This document shows positions 40,754-49,863 of a DNA stretch of 64,000 bases, in pieces. Made by a program: the position numbers and the translations under genes. The notes under the pieces were generated by a model that searched no databases, was not told the DNA's origin, and worked only from the letters and a program-made list of their open reading frames with translations. Origin of the DNA: Jatrophihabitans sp964252635 (GTDB lineage: Bacteria; Actinomycetota; Actinomycetes; Mycobacteriales; Jatrophihabitantaceae); NCBI RefSeq assembly GCF_964252635.1, contig NZ_CAXUNP010000007.1, positions 55,306 to 119,305 on the forward strand, read 5' to 3'. Position 1 is the stretch's first letter. Every line of letters begins with the position of its first letter.

Positions 40754-42154
40754 CTACGACACACCGACCGCGGCGCCGACCGCGCTCGCGACCGCGGTCG
40801 GCACGGCCGGGTCGAAGACCGACGGCACGATGTAGGCGGCGTTCAGCTCGCCGTCCGAGACGCACCCGGCCAGCGCCTCGGCCGCGGACAGCAGCATCGG
40901 AACGGTGACCTGGCGGGCGCGGGCGTCCAACAGACCGCGGAACACCCCGGGGAAGGCCAGCACGTTGTTGATCTGGTTCGGGTAGTCGCTGCGCCCGGTG
41001 GCCAGCACCGCAGCCCGGTGCTGGGCCGCGTCGATGTCGACCTCGGGGTCGGGGTTGGCCAGCGCGAACACGACCGGGTCGGCCGCCATCTCCTCGATCC
41101 ACGCGGCGTCGAGCACCCCGGGTCCGCTGACGCCGATGAACACGTCCGCGCCCTGGAGCGCGTCGCGCAGGGTGCCCACCACGCAGGACGGGTTGGTGCG
41201 CTCGGCCAGGCTGCGTTTCGCGGCGTTGAGGGACGCGTCCTGCGGCGACAGGATGCCCTCGCGGTCCCACACCAGGACGTGGCCCACCCCGGCGGCAATC
41301 AACAGCGTGACGATGGCCGTGCCCGCTGCACCGCCGCCGGCGACCACGACGCGCGCATCGGCCAACGTCTTGCCGACGCACCGCAGCGCGTTGGTGAGGG
41401 CTGCGGTGACCACGATCGCCGTCCCGTGCTGATCGTCGTGGAAGACCGGGATGTCGAGCAGGTCGCGCAGGCGGCGCTCGATCTCGAAGCACCTCGGGGC
41501 CGAGATGTCCTCCAGGTTGATGCCGCCGAAACCGGGCGCGATGGCCTTGACCACCTGCACGATCTCGTCGGTGTCCTGGGTGTCCAGGCAGATCGGCCAC
41601 GCGTCGATGTCGGCGAAGCGTTTGAACAGGGCGGCCTTGCCCTCCATCACCGGCAGGGCGGCGCCCGGCCCGATGTTGCCGAGACCGAGCACCGCAGACC
41701 CGTCGGTGACGACCGCGACCGAGTTGCCCTTGACGGTCAGCTTGGCCACGTCCTCGGGGTGCGCGGCCAGGGCGATGGACACCCGGCCGACACCCGGCGT
41801 GTACGCCATCGACAGGTCGTCACGTGTCTTGAGCGGCACCGTCGAGGTCACCGCGATCTTGCCCCCCAGGTGCAGCAGGAAGGTACGGTCGCTGACCCGG
41901 TGCACCTCGACACCCGGCACCGCGCGCATCGCGGAGACGATCTCGCCCGAATGATCGGCGTTCGTCGCCGAGCAGGTGACGTCGACGGTGACGCGGTCGG
42001 GGCGCGAGTCGCTGACGTCGATGGCGGTGAGCAGCCCCCCGGCCGAACCGACCGCGGTGGCGAGCTCACCGACCACCGACGCGCTGGGCTCGGCGTAGAT
42101 GCGGACGGTGATGCTGTACGAGGCACCGGTCGGAAGTGGTCGACGATCAGCCAT
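40754..42154 (-). CDS. NAD(P)-dependent malic enzyme with ACT domain
   Basis: A 466-residue protein starting MADRRPLPTGASYSITVRIY; an ATG three codons upstream (42163) is equally possible. Residues ~10-85 form an ACT-like regulatory domain. The malic-enzyme N-terminal domain follows (LSMAYTPGVGRVSIAL, with the catalytic Tyr and later Lys in VMEGKAALFKRF), then metal ligands in FHDDQHGTA. The NAD-binding Rossmann domain has VVVAGGGAAGTAI and later NPDPEV and YPNQINNVLAFP. It decarboxylates malate to pyruvate while making NAD(P)H, linking the TCA cycle to gluconeogenesis. The gene stands alone on the minus strand, 63 bases below the ThyA-like gene start. Confidence 0.93.
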   Translation of the reverse strand: MADRRPLPTGASYSITVRIYAEPSASVVGELATAVGSAGGLLTAIDVSDSRPDRVTVDVTCSATNADHSGEIVSAMRAVPGVEVHRVSDRTFLLHLGGKIAVTSTVPLKTRDDLSMAYTPGVGRVSIALAAHPEDVAKLTVKGNSVAVVTDGSAVLGLGNIGPGAALPVMEGKAALFKRFADIDAWPICLDTQDTDEIVQVVKAIAPGFGGINLEDISAPRCFEIERRLRDLLDIPVFHDDQHGTAIVVTAALTNALRCVGKTLADARVVVAGGGAAGTAIVTLLIAAGVGHVLVWDREGILSPQDASLNAAKRSLAERTNPSCVVGTLRDALQGADVFIGVSGPGVLDAAWIEEMAADPVVFALANPDPEVDIDAAQHRAAVLATGRSDYPNQINNVLAFPGVFRGLLDARARQVTVPMLLSAAEALAGCVSDGELNAAYIVPSVFDPAVPTAVASAVGAAVGVS

Positions 42155-42380
42155 GTCCAGCATCCTGCTCCAGGGTCGGACGGGCCCGTCGGGCGGCGGA
42201 CCACCGCCGGGATTGCCGGACCGCGGACGTCACCCATGGCGTCGACCCGGCGGCTACGCCCCGGATCGCACGCTTGTCGGTGTCGACCGCCATGTTGAGC
42301 ATCGAGAAGAGCAGCGGTGCGCCGGCGAAGGTCAGGCCGGTCACCAGGCGCAGACCGATCCAGCCCGTGCGCCTTCGGCG

Positions 42381-42779
42381 TCAGGTCGGGCGTGGTGCGC
42401 GGGGGAGCACCAGGAGCTCGTCGAGCCGGCGCCGCACGATGTCGCCGGCCGACAACCGCTGCAGCGGCGCGAGCAGCTCGTCCACCTCGTCCTCGAGGCT
42501 GGCGGCGGTGAAGGTGCCGTACCCCGCAGCCTCCAGGTAACCGACCAGCGCCTGGACGACGTCGTCGCGGGTGAGCGGCAGGTCGCGCACCATGGCCGTC
42601 GTCGTCGCGCGGTGGGAGCTGAGGCCCGAGAAGGCGCGGCCGCACCCGCACCCGCCGTCGGGGTCGCGCAGGTCGCGGTCGCACACCAGGCCGAGCCAGA
42701 CCAGCTCGCCCTCCGTCGTCCAGGTGAAATCGTTGTCCTGGTCGCCCTGACCAGTCGCTGTCGCGGTGAGAATCAACAT
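42381..42779 (-). CDS. Conserved hypothetical actinobacterial protein
   Basis: A 132-residue soluble protein beginning MLILTATATGQGDQDNDFTW. The segment TEGELVWLGLVCDRDLRDPD is followed by a Cys-rich GGCGCGRAFSGLSSHRATTT, then helices with the negatively charged EDEVDELLAPLQRLSAGDIV. I recall similar proteins in many actinomycetes, where the GCGCGRAF motif is conserved; no function is known. The Cys pair might bind metal. It lies upstream of the malic enzyme on the same strand with a 226-base gap, and is divergent from the ohr gene. Confidence 0.7.
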   Translation of the reverse strand: MLILTATATGQGDQDNDFTWTTEGELVWLGLVCDRDLRDPDGGCGCGRAFSGLSSHRATTTAMVRDLPLTRDDVVQALVGYLEAAGYGTFTAASLEDEVDELLAPLQRLSAGDIVRRRLDELLVLPRAPRPT

Positions 42780-42973
42780 GGGCCGAGTGTGGCGCGCCCC
42801 TCTGACAATGTTGTGCGGGTGGCGGACTGTGGATGTTGCCCTCGAACTGCCGTCGGCGCCGCAGCGGCGACCACCGAGGTTCGCGGCGGATACATCACCG
42901 GGTACGCCGACGCGCGCACGCTCGCCCTCGCCCACCTCGCCGTCCAGCACCTGTCCCGATCGAAAGGCTGAGC

Positions 42974-43408
42974 ATGACCACCGAGCTAGACCGCATCGCC
43001 TACACCGCCACCGTCACGGCCACCGGCGGACGGGCGGGCCACGCCACGTCCGACGACGGGTTCATCGACCTCGACCTCCGCCCGCCGAAGGAGATGGGCG
43101 GCCCGGGAGGCGCCACCAACCCCGAGCAACTGTTCGCCGCCGGGTACGCCGCGTGCTTCCAGGGTGCGCTCGGCGCGGCCGGGCGGCGGGCCAAGATCGA
43201 CACGTCCGCGTCACTGGTGACCGCGTCCGTGAGCATCGGCCCGGTCGGGGACGCGTTCGGGCTCGCCGTCACCCTCGACGTGCAGATCCCCGGGGTGGAC
43301 GAGCAACAGTGCCAGGCGCTGGCCGACGACGCCCACCGGATCTGCCCGTACTCGAACGCCACCCGGGGGAACATCGTGGTCGACGTGCGGGCCCGGCCTG
43401 CCGAGTGA
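42974..43408 (+). CDS. ohr: Organic hydroperoxide resistance protein (OsmC/Ohr family)
   Basis: A 144-residue protein. The motif NPEQLFAAGYAACFQGAL contains the peroxidatic Cys and CPYSNATRGN the resolving Cys, the signature of Ohr and not plain OsmC. Arg and Glu residues that assist catalysis are also present (RPPKEMGGPGG). Ohr reduces organic hydroperoxides using lipoyl-protein thiols in the cytoplasm. GAAAGG precedes the ATG at 42974. No MarR-type OhrR repressor gene is adjacent. The stop lies 20 bases before the acyl-CoA synthetase ATG, so the two may be cotranscribed. Confidence 0.93.
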   Translation: MTTELDRIAYTATVTATGGRAGHATSDDGFIDLDLRPPKEMGGPGGATNPEQLFAAGYAACFQGALGAAGRRAKIDTSASLVTASVSIGPVGDAFGLAVTLDVQIPGVDEQQCQALADDAHRICPYSNATRGNIVVDVRARPAE

Positions 43409-43428
43409 CGGTCCGCGAAGGGGGAGCG

Positions 43429-45066
43429 ATGACCCGACCGTGGCTCGGGCTCTACGACGAGCGCCAACCTGCCGACATCGAGGCCGAGTACCCGAACCTG
43501 CGCGCCATGTGGGCGGCGTCGGTCGCCCGCGCTCCGGGTCAACCGGCCATCCGGTACTTCGACGGCACCATCACGGTGTCCGACCTCGACGACCTCAGCG
43601 ACGCGCTCGCCGCCGGATTGCAGGACGGCGGCTTCGTGCCGGGTGACCGGGCCGTGCTCTTCCTGCAGAACAATCCGGCCTTCGTCATCGGCATGCTGGC
43701 CGTGTGGAAAGCGGGCGGCATCGCGGTCGCGGCCAACCCGATGTACAAGGCGCGCGAACTCGGTCACGTCGTCCGCGACAGCGGGGCCACGGTCATGCTC
43801 TGCCTGGACGAGCTGTACCCGGTGGCGGCCGAGGCCGCGGCCGGCACCGCGTTGCGCACGGTGGTGACGTGCTCGCCGCTGGACTTCCAGACCCGCGACG
43901 ACGAGCGCCTGTTCCCCTCCGGCCCGCGGCCCGTCGCCGACGGCGTCGCTGAGCTGTCGGCGTTGCTCGAGCGGCACTCCGGCGCGCGGCCGGCGCCGAC
44001 CCCGGAGCCCGGCCCGGACGACGTCTGCTTCCTCGTCTACACCTCCGGCACCACCGGCGACCCCAAGGGTGCCGAGCTCACGCACGGCAACTTCGTCTTC
44101 AACGCGCGCAGCTTCCGCGAGTGGATGGACCTGCACCCGGACGAGCCGATCCTGGCCGTCGCGCCGCTGTTCCACATCACCGGCCTGGTCGGCCACGGGA
44201 TCCTGTCCCTGCTGCTGCCCGCGCCACTGGTGCTCGGCCACCGCTTCCACCCCGAGGTGATGCTCGACCTCGTGCGTGAGCACCGCCCGGTGTTCACGGT
44301 GGGTGCCATCACCGCGCTCACCGCGTTGATGGGCGCCCCCGGCCGCACCCGCGAGGACTTCGCCTCCCTGACGAAGCTGTACAGCGGCGGCGCGCCCATC
44401 GCACCGTCGGTGGCCGACGCCGTCGAACGCGAGTTGGGCCAGTACGTCCACAACGCCTACGGGCTGACCGAGACCTCCTCCATCACCCACATCGTCCCGC
44501 CGTCACGGCGCGCGCCGGTCGACCCGGCCTCCGGAGCGTTGTCCATCGGGGTGCCGATCGCCTCGACGTTCGTGCGCATCGTCGGCGACGACGGTGCCGA
44601 GCTCCCTCCCGGGGAGATCGGCGAGGTCGAGATCTCGGGGCCGCAGGTCGCCCGTGGGTACTGGGGTCGCGCGGACGCCACGGCCCACGCCTTCCCGGGC
44701 GGCGCCCTGCGCACCGGTGACGTTGGGTTCCGCGACGACGACGGTTGGTTCTACCTCGTCGACCGCAAGAAGGACATGATCATCGCCGCGGGTTACAAGG
44801 TGTGGCCGCGCGAGGTCGAGGACGTGCTGTATGCCCATCCCGCGGTGCGCGAGGCCGCCGTGATCGGCGTGCCCGATCCCTACCGCGGCGAGACCGTGCA
44901 TGCCTTCGTGTCACTGCAGCCCGACGCGTCCGTCACCGAGGCCGAGCTGATCGACCACTGCAAGGGCGAGCTGGCCGCCTACAAGTACCCGCGTGCAGTG
45001 TTCTTCGTCGACGAACTGCCCAAGACCGCCAGCGGCAAGATCCTGCGCCGCGAGTTGCGCGACTGA
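43429..45066 (+). CDS. AMP-dependent acyl-CoA synthetase/ligase
   Basis: A 545-residue ANL-superfamily enzyme starting MTRPWLGLYDERQPADIEAE. The P-loop-like motif YTSGTTGDPKGAE is intact, as are YGLTETSS (A5), GDVGFRDDDGW (A7) and the final catalytic Lys in PKTASGKILRREL (A10). Such enzymes adenylate a carboxylic acid and form its CoA thioester. The DRKKDMIIAAGYKVWPREVE segment suits medium- or long-chain fatty-acyl or aryl substrates; specificity cannot be read. A GTG at 43405 overlapping the ohr stop is an alternative start, but GGGGAG lies just ahead of the ATG. The glycerate kinase gene follows. Confidence 0.92.
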   Translation: MTRPWLGLYDERQPADIEAEYPNLRAMWAASVARAPGQPAIRYFDGTITVSDLDDLSDALAAGLQDGGFVPGDRAVLFLQNNPAFVIGMLAVWKAGGIAVAANPMYKARELGHVVRDSGATVMLCLDELYPVAAEAAAGTALRTVVTCSPLDFQTRDDERLFPSGPRPVADGVAELSALLERHSGARPAPTPEPGPDDVCFLVYTSGTTGDPKGAELTHGNFVFNARSFREWMDLHPDEPILAVAPLFHITGLVGHGILSLLLPAPLVLGHRFHPEVMLDLVREHRPVFTVGAITALTALMGAPGRTREDFASLTKLYSGGAPIAPSVADAVERELGQYVHNAYGLTETSSITHIVPPSRRAPVDPASGALSIGVPIASTFVRIVGDDGAELPPGEIGEVEISGPQVARGYWGRADATAHAFPGGALRTGDVGFRDDDGWFYLVDRKKDMIIAAGYKVWPREVEDVLYAHPAVREAAVIGVPDPYRGETVHAFVSLQPDASVTEAELIDHCKGELAAYKYPRAVFFVDELPKTASGKILRRELRD

Positions 45067-45151
45067 CCGCCGGTTCGCGTCGGCACGGCGACGCATCGTC
45101 CGCAAAGTGGGTCGAGCAGCTGAGCCGGCTGGCGGCGGGCACCATGAGCGT

Positions 45152-46321
45152 ATGCGTGAACGATCTCCGTCGGGCCGCGACGAGCGGCGCGACATCGTTC
45201 TGCTGGCCGTCGACAAGTTCAAGGGCTGCCTGACCGCCGACGAGGTGGCTGCCGCTATCGGCCGCGGGATGCGGGCCGCGATGCCGGCACTGGACGTGCG
45301 GACGGTGCCGGTCGCCGACGGCGGCGAGGGAACGGTCGACGTGGCGCTCGCCGCCGGCTTCGATGCGCGGCTCGCACACGTCAGCGGCCCGCACGGTGAG
45401 CCGGCCGAGGCCCGCTGGGCCCAGCGCGGTACGCGAGCCGTGCTGGAGCTGGCGGCGGCGTCCGGCCTGCACCTGGTGTCGGGCGAGCACCAGGCGGAAC
45501 GGGCCAGCACGTTCGGCACCGGGCTGCTCGTCGCCGCGGCGCTGGACGCCGGCTGCACCGAGGTGATCGTCGGCCTCGGCGGCAGCGCCACCACCGACGG
45601 CGGCGCCGGGCTGCTGCAGGCCCTCGGCGCTCGGCTCACGACGCACGAGGGCCGGGTCGCGGACCCGGGCGTCGCGGTCTCGGACGTCGTCGCGGTGGAC
45701 CTCGACGGCCTGCGACCCGACCTGGCCGGCTGCGACCTCCGTGTCGTGTGCGACGTCGACAACCCGCTCACCGGACCGGACGGAGCGGCCGCCGTGTTCG
45801 GGCCGCAGAAGGGCCTGACGCCCGCCGACGTCCGGCGCGTCGACCTCGCGCTGGCCCGCTGGGCCGACCTGCTGGACGACGCCACCGGGACCCGGCACCG
45901 AGACACCCCGGGGGCTGGGTCCGCGGGCGGTGCCGGGTTCGCCTGCGTGGCTGCGCTGGCCGCCGACGTCATCCGCGGCGTCGAACTGGTCGCCACCTTG
46001 TACGACCTGCACGGCATGCTGCCGGAGGTGGACCTGGTCGTCACCGGCGAGGGTTCGCTCGACCGGCAGACCTTGCGGGGCAAGGCGCCGGTGGGCATCG
46101 CCCGCCTGGCGCAGCGGGCCGGAACGCCGGTCGTCGCGGTATGCGGCCGGTCGCTGCTCTCGCCCGACGAGTGGCGGCCCGCCGGGTTCGCGGCCGTGCA
46201 CACCGTCAGCGAGCTGGCGCGCTCCGAGCAGGACAGCCTGGACCAGGCGGCGGAGCTGTTGACCGTCGTCGGTCGGCGGGTCGTCGATCAGGACCTGGCC
46301 GCCCTGCGCACGGATCGCTGA
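45152..46321 (+). CDS. glxK: Glycerate kinase
   Basis: A 389-residue protein of the GlxK/GarK type I family. Characteristic segments are LLAVDKFKGCLTADEVA near the start, VPVADGGEGTVDVAL, EVIVGLGGSATTDGGAGLLQ, NPLTGPDGAAAVFGPQKG and VVTGEGSLDRQTLRGKAPVG. The enzyme phosphorylates glycerate to 2-phosphoglycerate in glyoxylate and glycerate use. The ATG at 45152 gives a short polar N-terminus (MRERSPSGRDERRD) that is not conserved, and the true start may be slightly downstream. No other glyoxylate genes lie nearby. Its stop is 19 bases before the HhH protein start. Confidence 0.93.
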   Translation: MRERSPSGRDERRDIVLLAVDKFKGCLTADEVAAAIGRGMRAAMPALDVRTVPVADGGEGTVDVALAAGFDARLAHVSGPHGEPAEARWAQRGTRAVLELAAASGLHLVSGEHQAERASTFGTGLLVAAALDAGCTEVIVGLGGSATTDGGAGLLQALGARLTTHEGRVADPGVAVSDVVAVDLDGLRPDLAGCDLRVVCDVDNPLTGPDGAAAVFGPQKGLTPADVRRVDLALARWADLLDDATGTRHRDTPGAGSAGGAGFACVAALAADVIRGVELVATLYDLHGMLPEVDLVVTGEGSLDRQTLRGKAPVGIARLAQRAGTPVVAVCGRSLLSPDEWRPAGFAAVHTVSELARSEQDSLDQAAELLTVVGRRVVDQDLAALRTDR

Positions 46322-46340
46322 GTCCGGGTACGCCGCATGC

Positions 46341-46955
46341 GTGAGCGCTTCCTCGGACATCCGCAGCCTGCTGGACGAGCACGGCTCGACCTTCGCCGAG
46401 GAAGCCGGCATCACGCTCAAGGACACACCTGCACCGTTGTTCCGGCTGCTGGTGCTCACCTCGTTGCTGTCGGCCAACCTCGACCCGCGACTCGGGTTGC
46501 GGACGGCGCGGGCGCTGGGCGACGCCGGGCTGACGACGGCGGCAAAGCTGCGCGACGCCGGCCAGGACACCCGGTGGCAGTTGCTGACGGACAGCAAGTA
46601 TCTGCGCACCCAGCAGACGGCCCGCCAGCTCGGACAGCTCGCCGAGGAGGCCCAGGACCGCTACGGCGGCGACCTCCGCCGGCTGCGTGACGGCAGTGAC
46701 GACGTCACCGCGATCCGCGACGCGATCCAGGCGTTCACCTGCATCGGGCCGCTGGGTGTCGACATCTTCTGCCGTGAGGTCCAGGCCGTGTGGCCGGGCC
46801 TGCGTCCGTTCGCCGACCGGCGGGTGCTCGAACTCGCCCGCAAGCGCGGGCTGCCCGCGGACGTCACGAAGCTGGCCCGGGCTGCAGGTACCGACGACCT
46901 GTCGAGGGTCGGCGCGGCGCTGCTGTTCGCCGACATGGCCGACCGGCGCGCGTGA
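46341..46955 (+). CDS. HhH-GPD-like base-excision protein (endonuclease III-related)
   Basis: A 204-residue all-helical protein from GTG 46341 (VSASSDIRSLLDEHG). LLVLTSLLSANLDPRLGLRT and LTTAAKLRDAG resemble the first helices of endonuclease III-type glycosylases; FTCIGPLGVDIFCREVQAVW sits where the helix-hairpin-helix and catalytic Asp should be. The canonical LPGVGRKTA hairpin is replaced by a shorter CIGPLGVD, and the four-Cys iron-sulphur loop is missing. It may be a lesion-binding or degenerate glycosylase. It follows glycerate kinase closely; the gap to the next gene is 176 bases. Confidence 0.65.
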   Translation: MSASSDIRSLLDEHGSTFAEEAGITLKDTPAPLFRLLVLTSLLSANLDPRLGLRTARALGDAGLTTAAKLRDAGQDTRWQLLTDSKYLRTQQTARQLGQLAEEAQDRYGGDLRRLRDGSDDVTAIRDAIQAFTCIGPLGVDIFCREVQAVWPGLRPFADRRVLELARKRGLPADVTKLARAAGTDDLSRVGAALLFADMADRRA

Positions 46956-47131
46956 TCACCATCCGACGGAATCCGCTCCTTCGCAAGAATCAACCGGATC
47001 ACCAGGCGTGGGCAGAGTGGGACACATCGACCTGAACTGGGTATAGCGAGCTCACACCGAATTCACGCGGGGGATGGCGTCGGTGATCGGCCCGCCGCAC
47101 CCACCGGTGCCCTTTCGTCAGGAGCCAGCCG

Positions 47132-49207
47132 ATGGCTGCTCGCCTTCTTCGCCGCCTCGTCGCCGCCCTCGTAGGGAGCGGGCTCGCGCTGTCGGTGTTG
47201 CTCGTCCCGGCGTCACCGGCCGGCGCGGCACCGAGTTGCTCCGACCCGGTCATCTGCCCGTCGTCGGTCTACTTCGGCGCCTCGCTGCCCGGGCTGCCCC
47301 GTGACCTGGCCGGCCTGCAGGCATTCGGCACCGACGTCGCCAGGCAGCCGACGATCGCGAACTACTTCGCCGCCTTCGGCGACCAGCTCGACCGGACCGG
47401 CCTGACGGCGCTGGCCGACGCGCACCGCCTGCCGATGCTGACGTGGTCGCCGGACGTCAGAGGCAACACCGGTGCCAATCCCTACCCGTTGACCGCCATC
47501 GCGTCGGGGGCCTTCGACACCTACCTGATCGCCCAGGCCAAGGCGTTGGCCGCGGTGCCCGGGCACGTCGCGGTTCGCTTCGCGCACGAGATGAACGCCG
47601 GCTGGTTCCCGTGGGGGAGGGGCGTCAACGGCAACACCGACGCGCAATATGTCGCCGCCTACCGCCACGTCCACGATGTCGTGACCGCGGCCGGCGCGAC
47701 GAACGTCATCTGGATGTGGTCGCCGGCGGTCGTCGCCGGCGCGGCGTCCCCGGGGTCCTCGGGGTCACTTGGCTCGCTGTACCCCGGATCGGCCTACGTG
47801 GACTGGGTGGCTCCGGACCTCTACCTGCCCAACGCGACCGACACCTTCGCCGCACTCTGGAATCCCGTGCAGGCCGACCTGAACACCTTCGCCGCCGACA
47901 AGCCTCTCGTCTTCGCCGAGACCGGCGTCGCCCCCGGGCCGACCCGCCCGGCCCAGATCGCCGACCTGGTCGGCGGCCTGCTGCACACCCCGCGACTCGC
48001 CGGCATCGTGTGGTTCGAGGAGTCGGGCACGAAGGACTGGCGGGTGGACGCCGACCCCGCCGGCCGTTCGGCCCTCGCCGCGCAGCTGGCCACGCCGTGG
48101 GTGAGCGTCCCCGGCGCCAGCGGGACGACGGCGTTGCCACCGCTGTACCAATCCGTGCCCGTGACGACCGGCACCCCGCGCGTGGGTGCCGCGGTCTCGG
48201 CGACGCCGGGCACGTGGCGGGCCGGTCTTGCGGCTGCGCCGACCGTCACCGGGCACTGGTACCGCTGCACGACGCCGACCGACACCACGTCGTGCACTGC
48301 AGTCACCGGCGCGGGTGCCGGGTACACGGTCCAGCGCGCTGACTGGCACGACTACCTGCGCTACCGGGAGCACGCGACGAATGCGGCCGGCTCGGCGGAT
48401 GCCTGGTCGAACGCCACCGCCGCCGTGCAGATGACGCCGGACGCCCCTGCCGCGCCGACCGTAACCGCGGTCGGCGGCGCGCTGCAGGTCTCCTTCCCGC
48501 CGGCACCGTTCGGTGCCACCCACTGGCTGCTCAGCCTGGACGGCAAGCAGATGGTGCCGATCCCGGTCGCCACGTCGACGTACTGGTTGCTGAACCTGAT
48601 CAACGGCGGCAGCTACCAGGTGCAGTTGTCGGCGGCCGACGTCGCCGGCACCAGCACCGTGGTGTCGCAGCCGGTGTCGCTCACGGCGGTGCCGATGGCC
48701 GGACCGTCCACCCCGTACCTCGTCGTCACCGGTGGGACCGCCGTGTTCCAGCTGCCCCGGGTGCCCACCGGGGCGCAGGCCTGGCTGCTGACCCTCGACG
48801 GCACGACCACCACGCTGCCCGTCACCGGCACGACGTGGACGTCGTCCACCGTCCTGCGCCCCGGCACCACGCACACCTGGTCCTTGGCCCCCGCCGCGGG
48901 CAGTGGCGGCGTCGCCGGCTGGGGGTCGGCGGGCTCGGCCTCCAGCGGCAGCTTCGTCGCGCTGGACGCCCCGGTCGTGCCGACGGTCGTGCCGGTCCGT
49001 GGGGGCGCCACCTTCACCTTTCCCGCGCTGCCGGCAGGGGCGACGGGCTGGCAGCTGACGGTCGGCCCCACCACCTATCCGGTGACCGGCGCGTCGACGA
49101 TGACGGTGACCGGGTTGGCGAGCGGGTACAGCGCGTCGTGGAGCCTGCGTGCGGTCAACGCCGCCGCGCGGTCTCTCAGCGTCACCGGCAGGTTCCTGCC
49201 GGCTTGA
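47132..49207 (+). CDS. Secreted GH26-like glycoside hydrolase with Ig/Fn3-like tail
   Basis: A 691-residue exported protein. The signal peptide ends SPAGAA. The catalytic domain (~35-335) contains RFAHEMNAGWFPWGRG (~148-163), in which Glu of HEMN is the predicted acid/base, YRHVHDVVTAAGATNVIWMW, and the nucleophile candidate in VFAETGVAPG (~261). This is the GH26 plan of mannanases and related endoglycanases. The rest (~350-691) is a series of beta-sandwich modules (DAPAAPTVTAVGGALQVSF, APVVPTVVPVRGGATFTF) that may bind polysaccharide or the wall. GGAG lies before the ATG. It heads the exopolysaccharide region and shares the HEMNAGW motif with a lipoprotein downstream, suggesting trimming of the same polymer. 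Confidence 0.85.
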   Translation: MAARLLRRLVAALVGSGLALSVLLVPASPAGAAPSCSDPVICPSSVYFGASLPGLPRDLAGLQAFGTDVARQPTIANYFAAFGDQLDRTGLTALADAHRLPMLTWSPDVRGNTGANPYPLTAIASGAFDTYLIAQAKALAAVPGHVAVRFAHEMNAGWFPWGRGVNGNTDAQYVAAYRHVHDVVTAAGATNVIWMWSPAVVAGAASPGSSGSLGSLYPGSAYVDWVAPDLYLPNATDTFAALWNPVQADLNTFAADKPLVFAETGVAPGPTRPAQIADLVGGLLHTPRLAGIVWFEESGTKDWRVDADPAGRSALAAQLATPWVSVPGASGTTALPPLYQSVPVTTGTPRVGAAVSATPGTWRAGLAAAPTVTGHWYRCTTPTDTTSCTAVTGAGAGYTVQRADWHDYLRYREHATNAAGSADAWSNATAAVQMTPDAPAAPTVTAVGGALQVSFPPAPFGATHWLLSLDGKQMVPIPVATSTYWLLNLINGGSYQVQLSAADVAGTSTVVSQPVSLTAVPMAGPSTPYLVVTGGTAVFQLPRVPTGAQAWLLTLDGTTTTLPVTGTTWTSSTVLRPGTTHTWSLAPAAGSGGVAGWGSAGSASSGSFVALDAPVVPTVVPVRGGATFTFPALPAGATGWQLTVGPTTYPVTGASTMTVTGLASGYSASWSLRAVNAAARSLSVTGRFLPA

Positions 49208-49232
49208 CGCCCGCCGCGTCGGGCGGCCGCGC

Positions 49233-49538
49233 TCAGGAGCCGTGGAACGGGTCGGTGCACCCGCACTCGGTCGGCCAGCCGGACGGATCATCCACGCCGT
49301 CGGCCATCCGGCAGGTCGCCGGACGTGGGTCGTTCCGGCGCGCCGGCCACACCCGCCCGGAAGACCGGTGGGCCTCGTGGGCGCAGGCGGGACACCGGCC
49401 GGGCCGGGCGCGCACCGGTACCGACACGTCCGGCAACGCTGCGTCCGGCTGCGATGTCCGACTGACCGCTGAATCCGGCAGGGCTGAGTCCGGTGCCGCC
49501 GCTTGCTCGGCACGCCTCGACCGCACCCCTCTGCGCAC
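49233..49538 (-). CDS. Possible small Cys-containing protein
   Basis: Up to 101 residues. The C-terminal half reads GRCPACAHEAHRSSGRVWPA and ends GWPTECGCTDPFHGS, with a CxxC pair and CGC, a style common in small actinobacterial metal-binding proteins. The N-terminal part is low-complexity and the start is uncertain. It is convergent with the GH26-like gene (26-base gap) and divergent from the synthase operon. It could be a shadow reading. Confidence 0.3.
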   Translation of the reverse strand: MRRGVRSRRAEQAAAPDSALPDSAVSRTSQPDAALPDVSVPVRARPGRCPACAHEAHRSSGRVWPARRNDPRPATCRMADGVDDPSGWPTECGCTDPFHGS

Positions 49539-49650
49539 CCGGGCAGTATGCGCCGGACGAGACGACGGAGTACCCGTGACGCACGTGTTGGCGGCACAGG
49601 AAGTACCCGGTAAACATCACGTTTCTGTCGGTTACAAACACTGTATGGAG

Positions 49651-49678
49651 TTGTCTCGGCACTCTGAGTCACTATAGG
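49651..49678 (+). promoter_or_regulatory. Candidate promoter of the exopolysaccharide operon
   Basis: TTGTCT (49651-49656), 16 bases, TATAGG (49673-49678) in an AT-richer pocket 186 bases before the synthase ATG. This leaves a long 5' leader (about 180 bases) that could carry regulation; no known riboswitch was recognised in it. Confidence 0.4.
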
Positions 49679-49863
49679 TTGACCTCGAAATAACCGATTC
49701 GTTCCTCGACGCTGCCGGGTGTCGTGGGCGCATCGGGATCTCCGTGCCGGCGCCGATCCGGCACGTCTCTTCGACGACCCGCGCCCATTCGGCGGGCGCG
49801 CATTCGCCGGAGCACACCCTTTGCCGTGGCCCCCGCCACCCCAGCTGCCAAGGATGGCCCCTC

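Noticed and set aside
42147..42344. Small hydrophobic reading (LTFAGAPLLFSMLNMAV) upstream of malic enzyme
   Set aside because: It resembles a membrane protein end but has no convincing start or ribosome site, and it overlaps the malic enzyme start.
49679..49863. Leader of the synthase gene as a cyclic-dinucleotide riboswitch
   Set aside because: The leader is long enough, but I could not recognise the conserved core of any known class.
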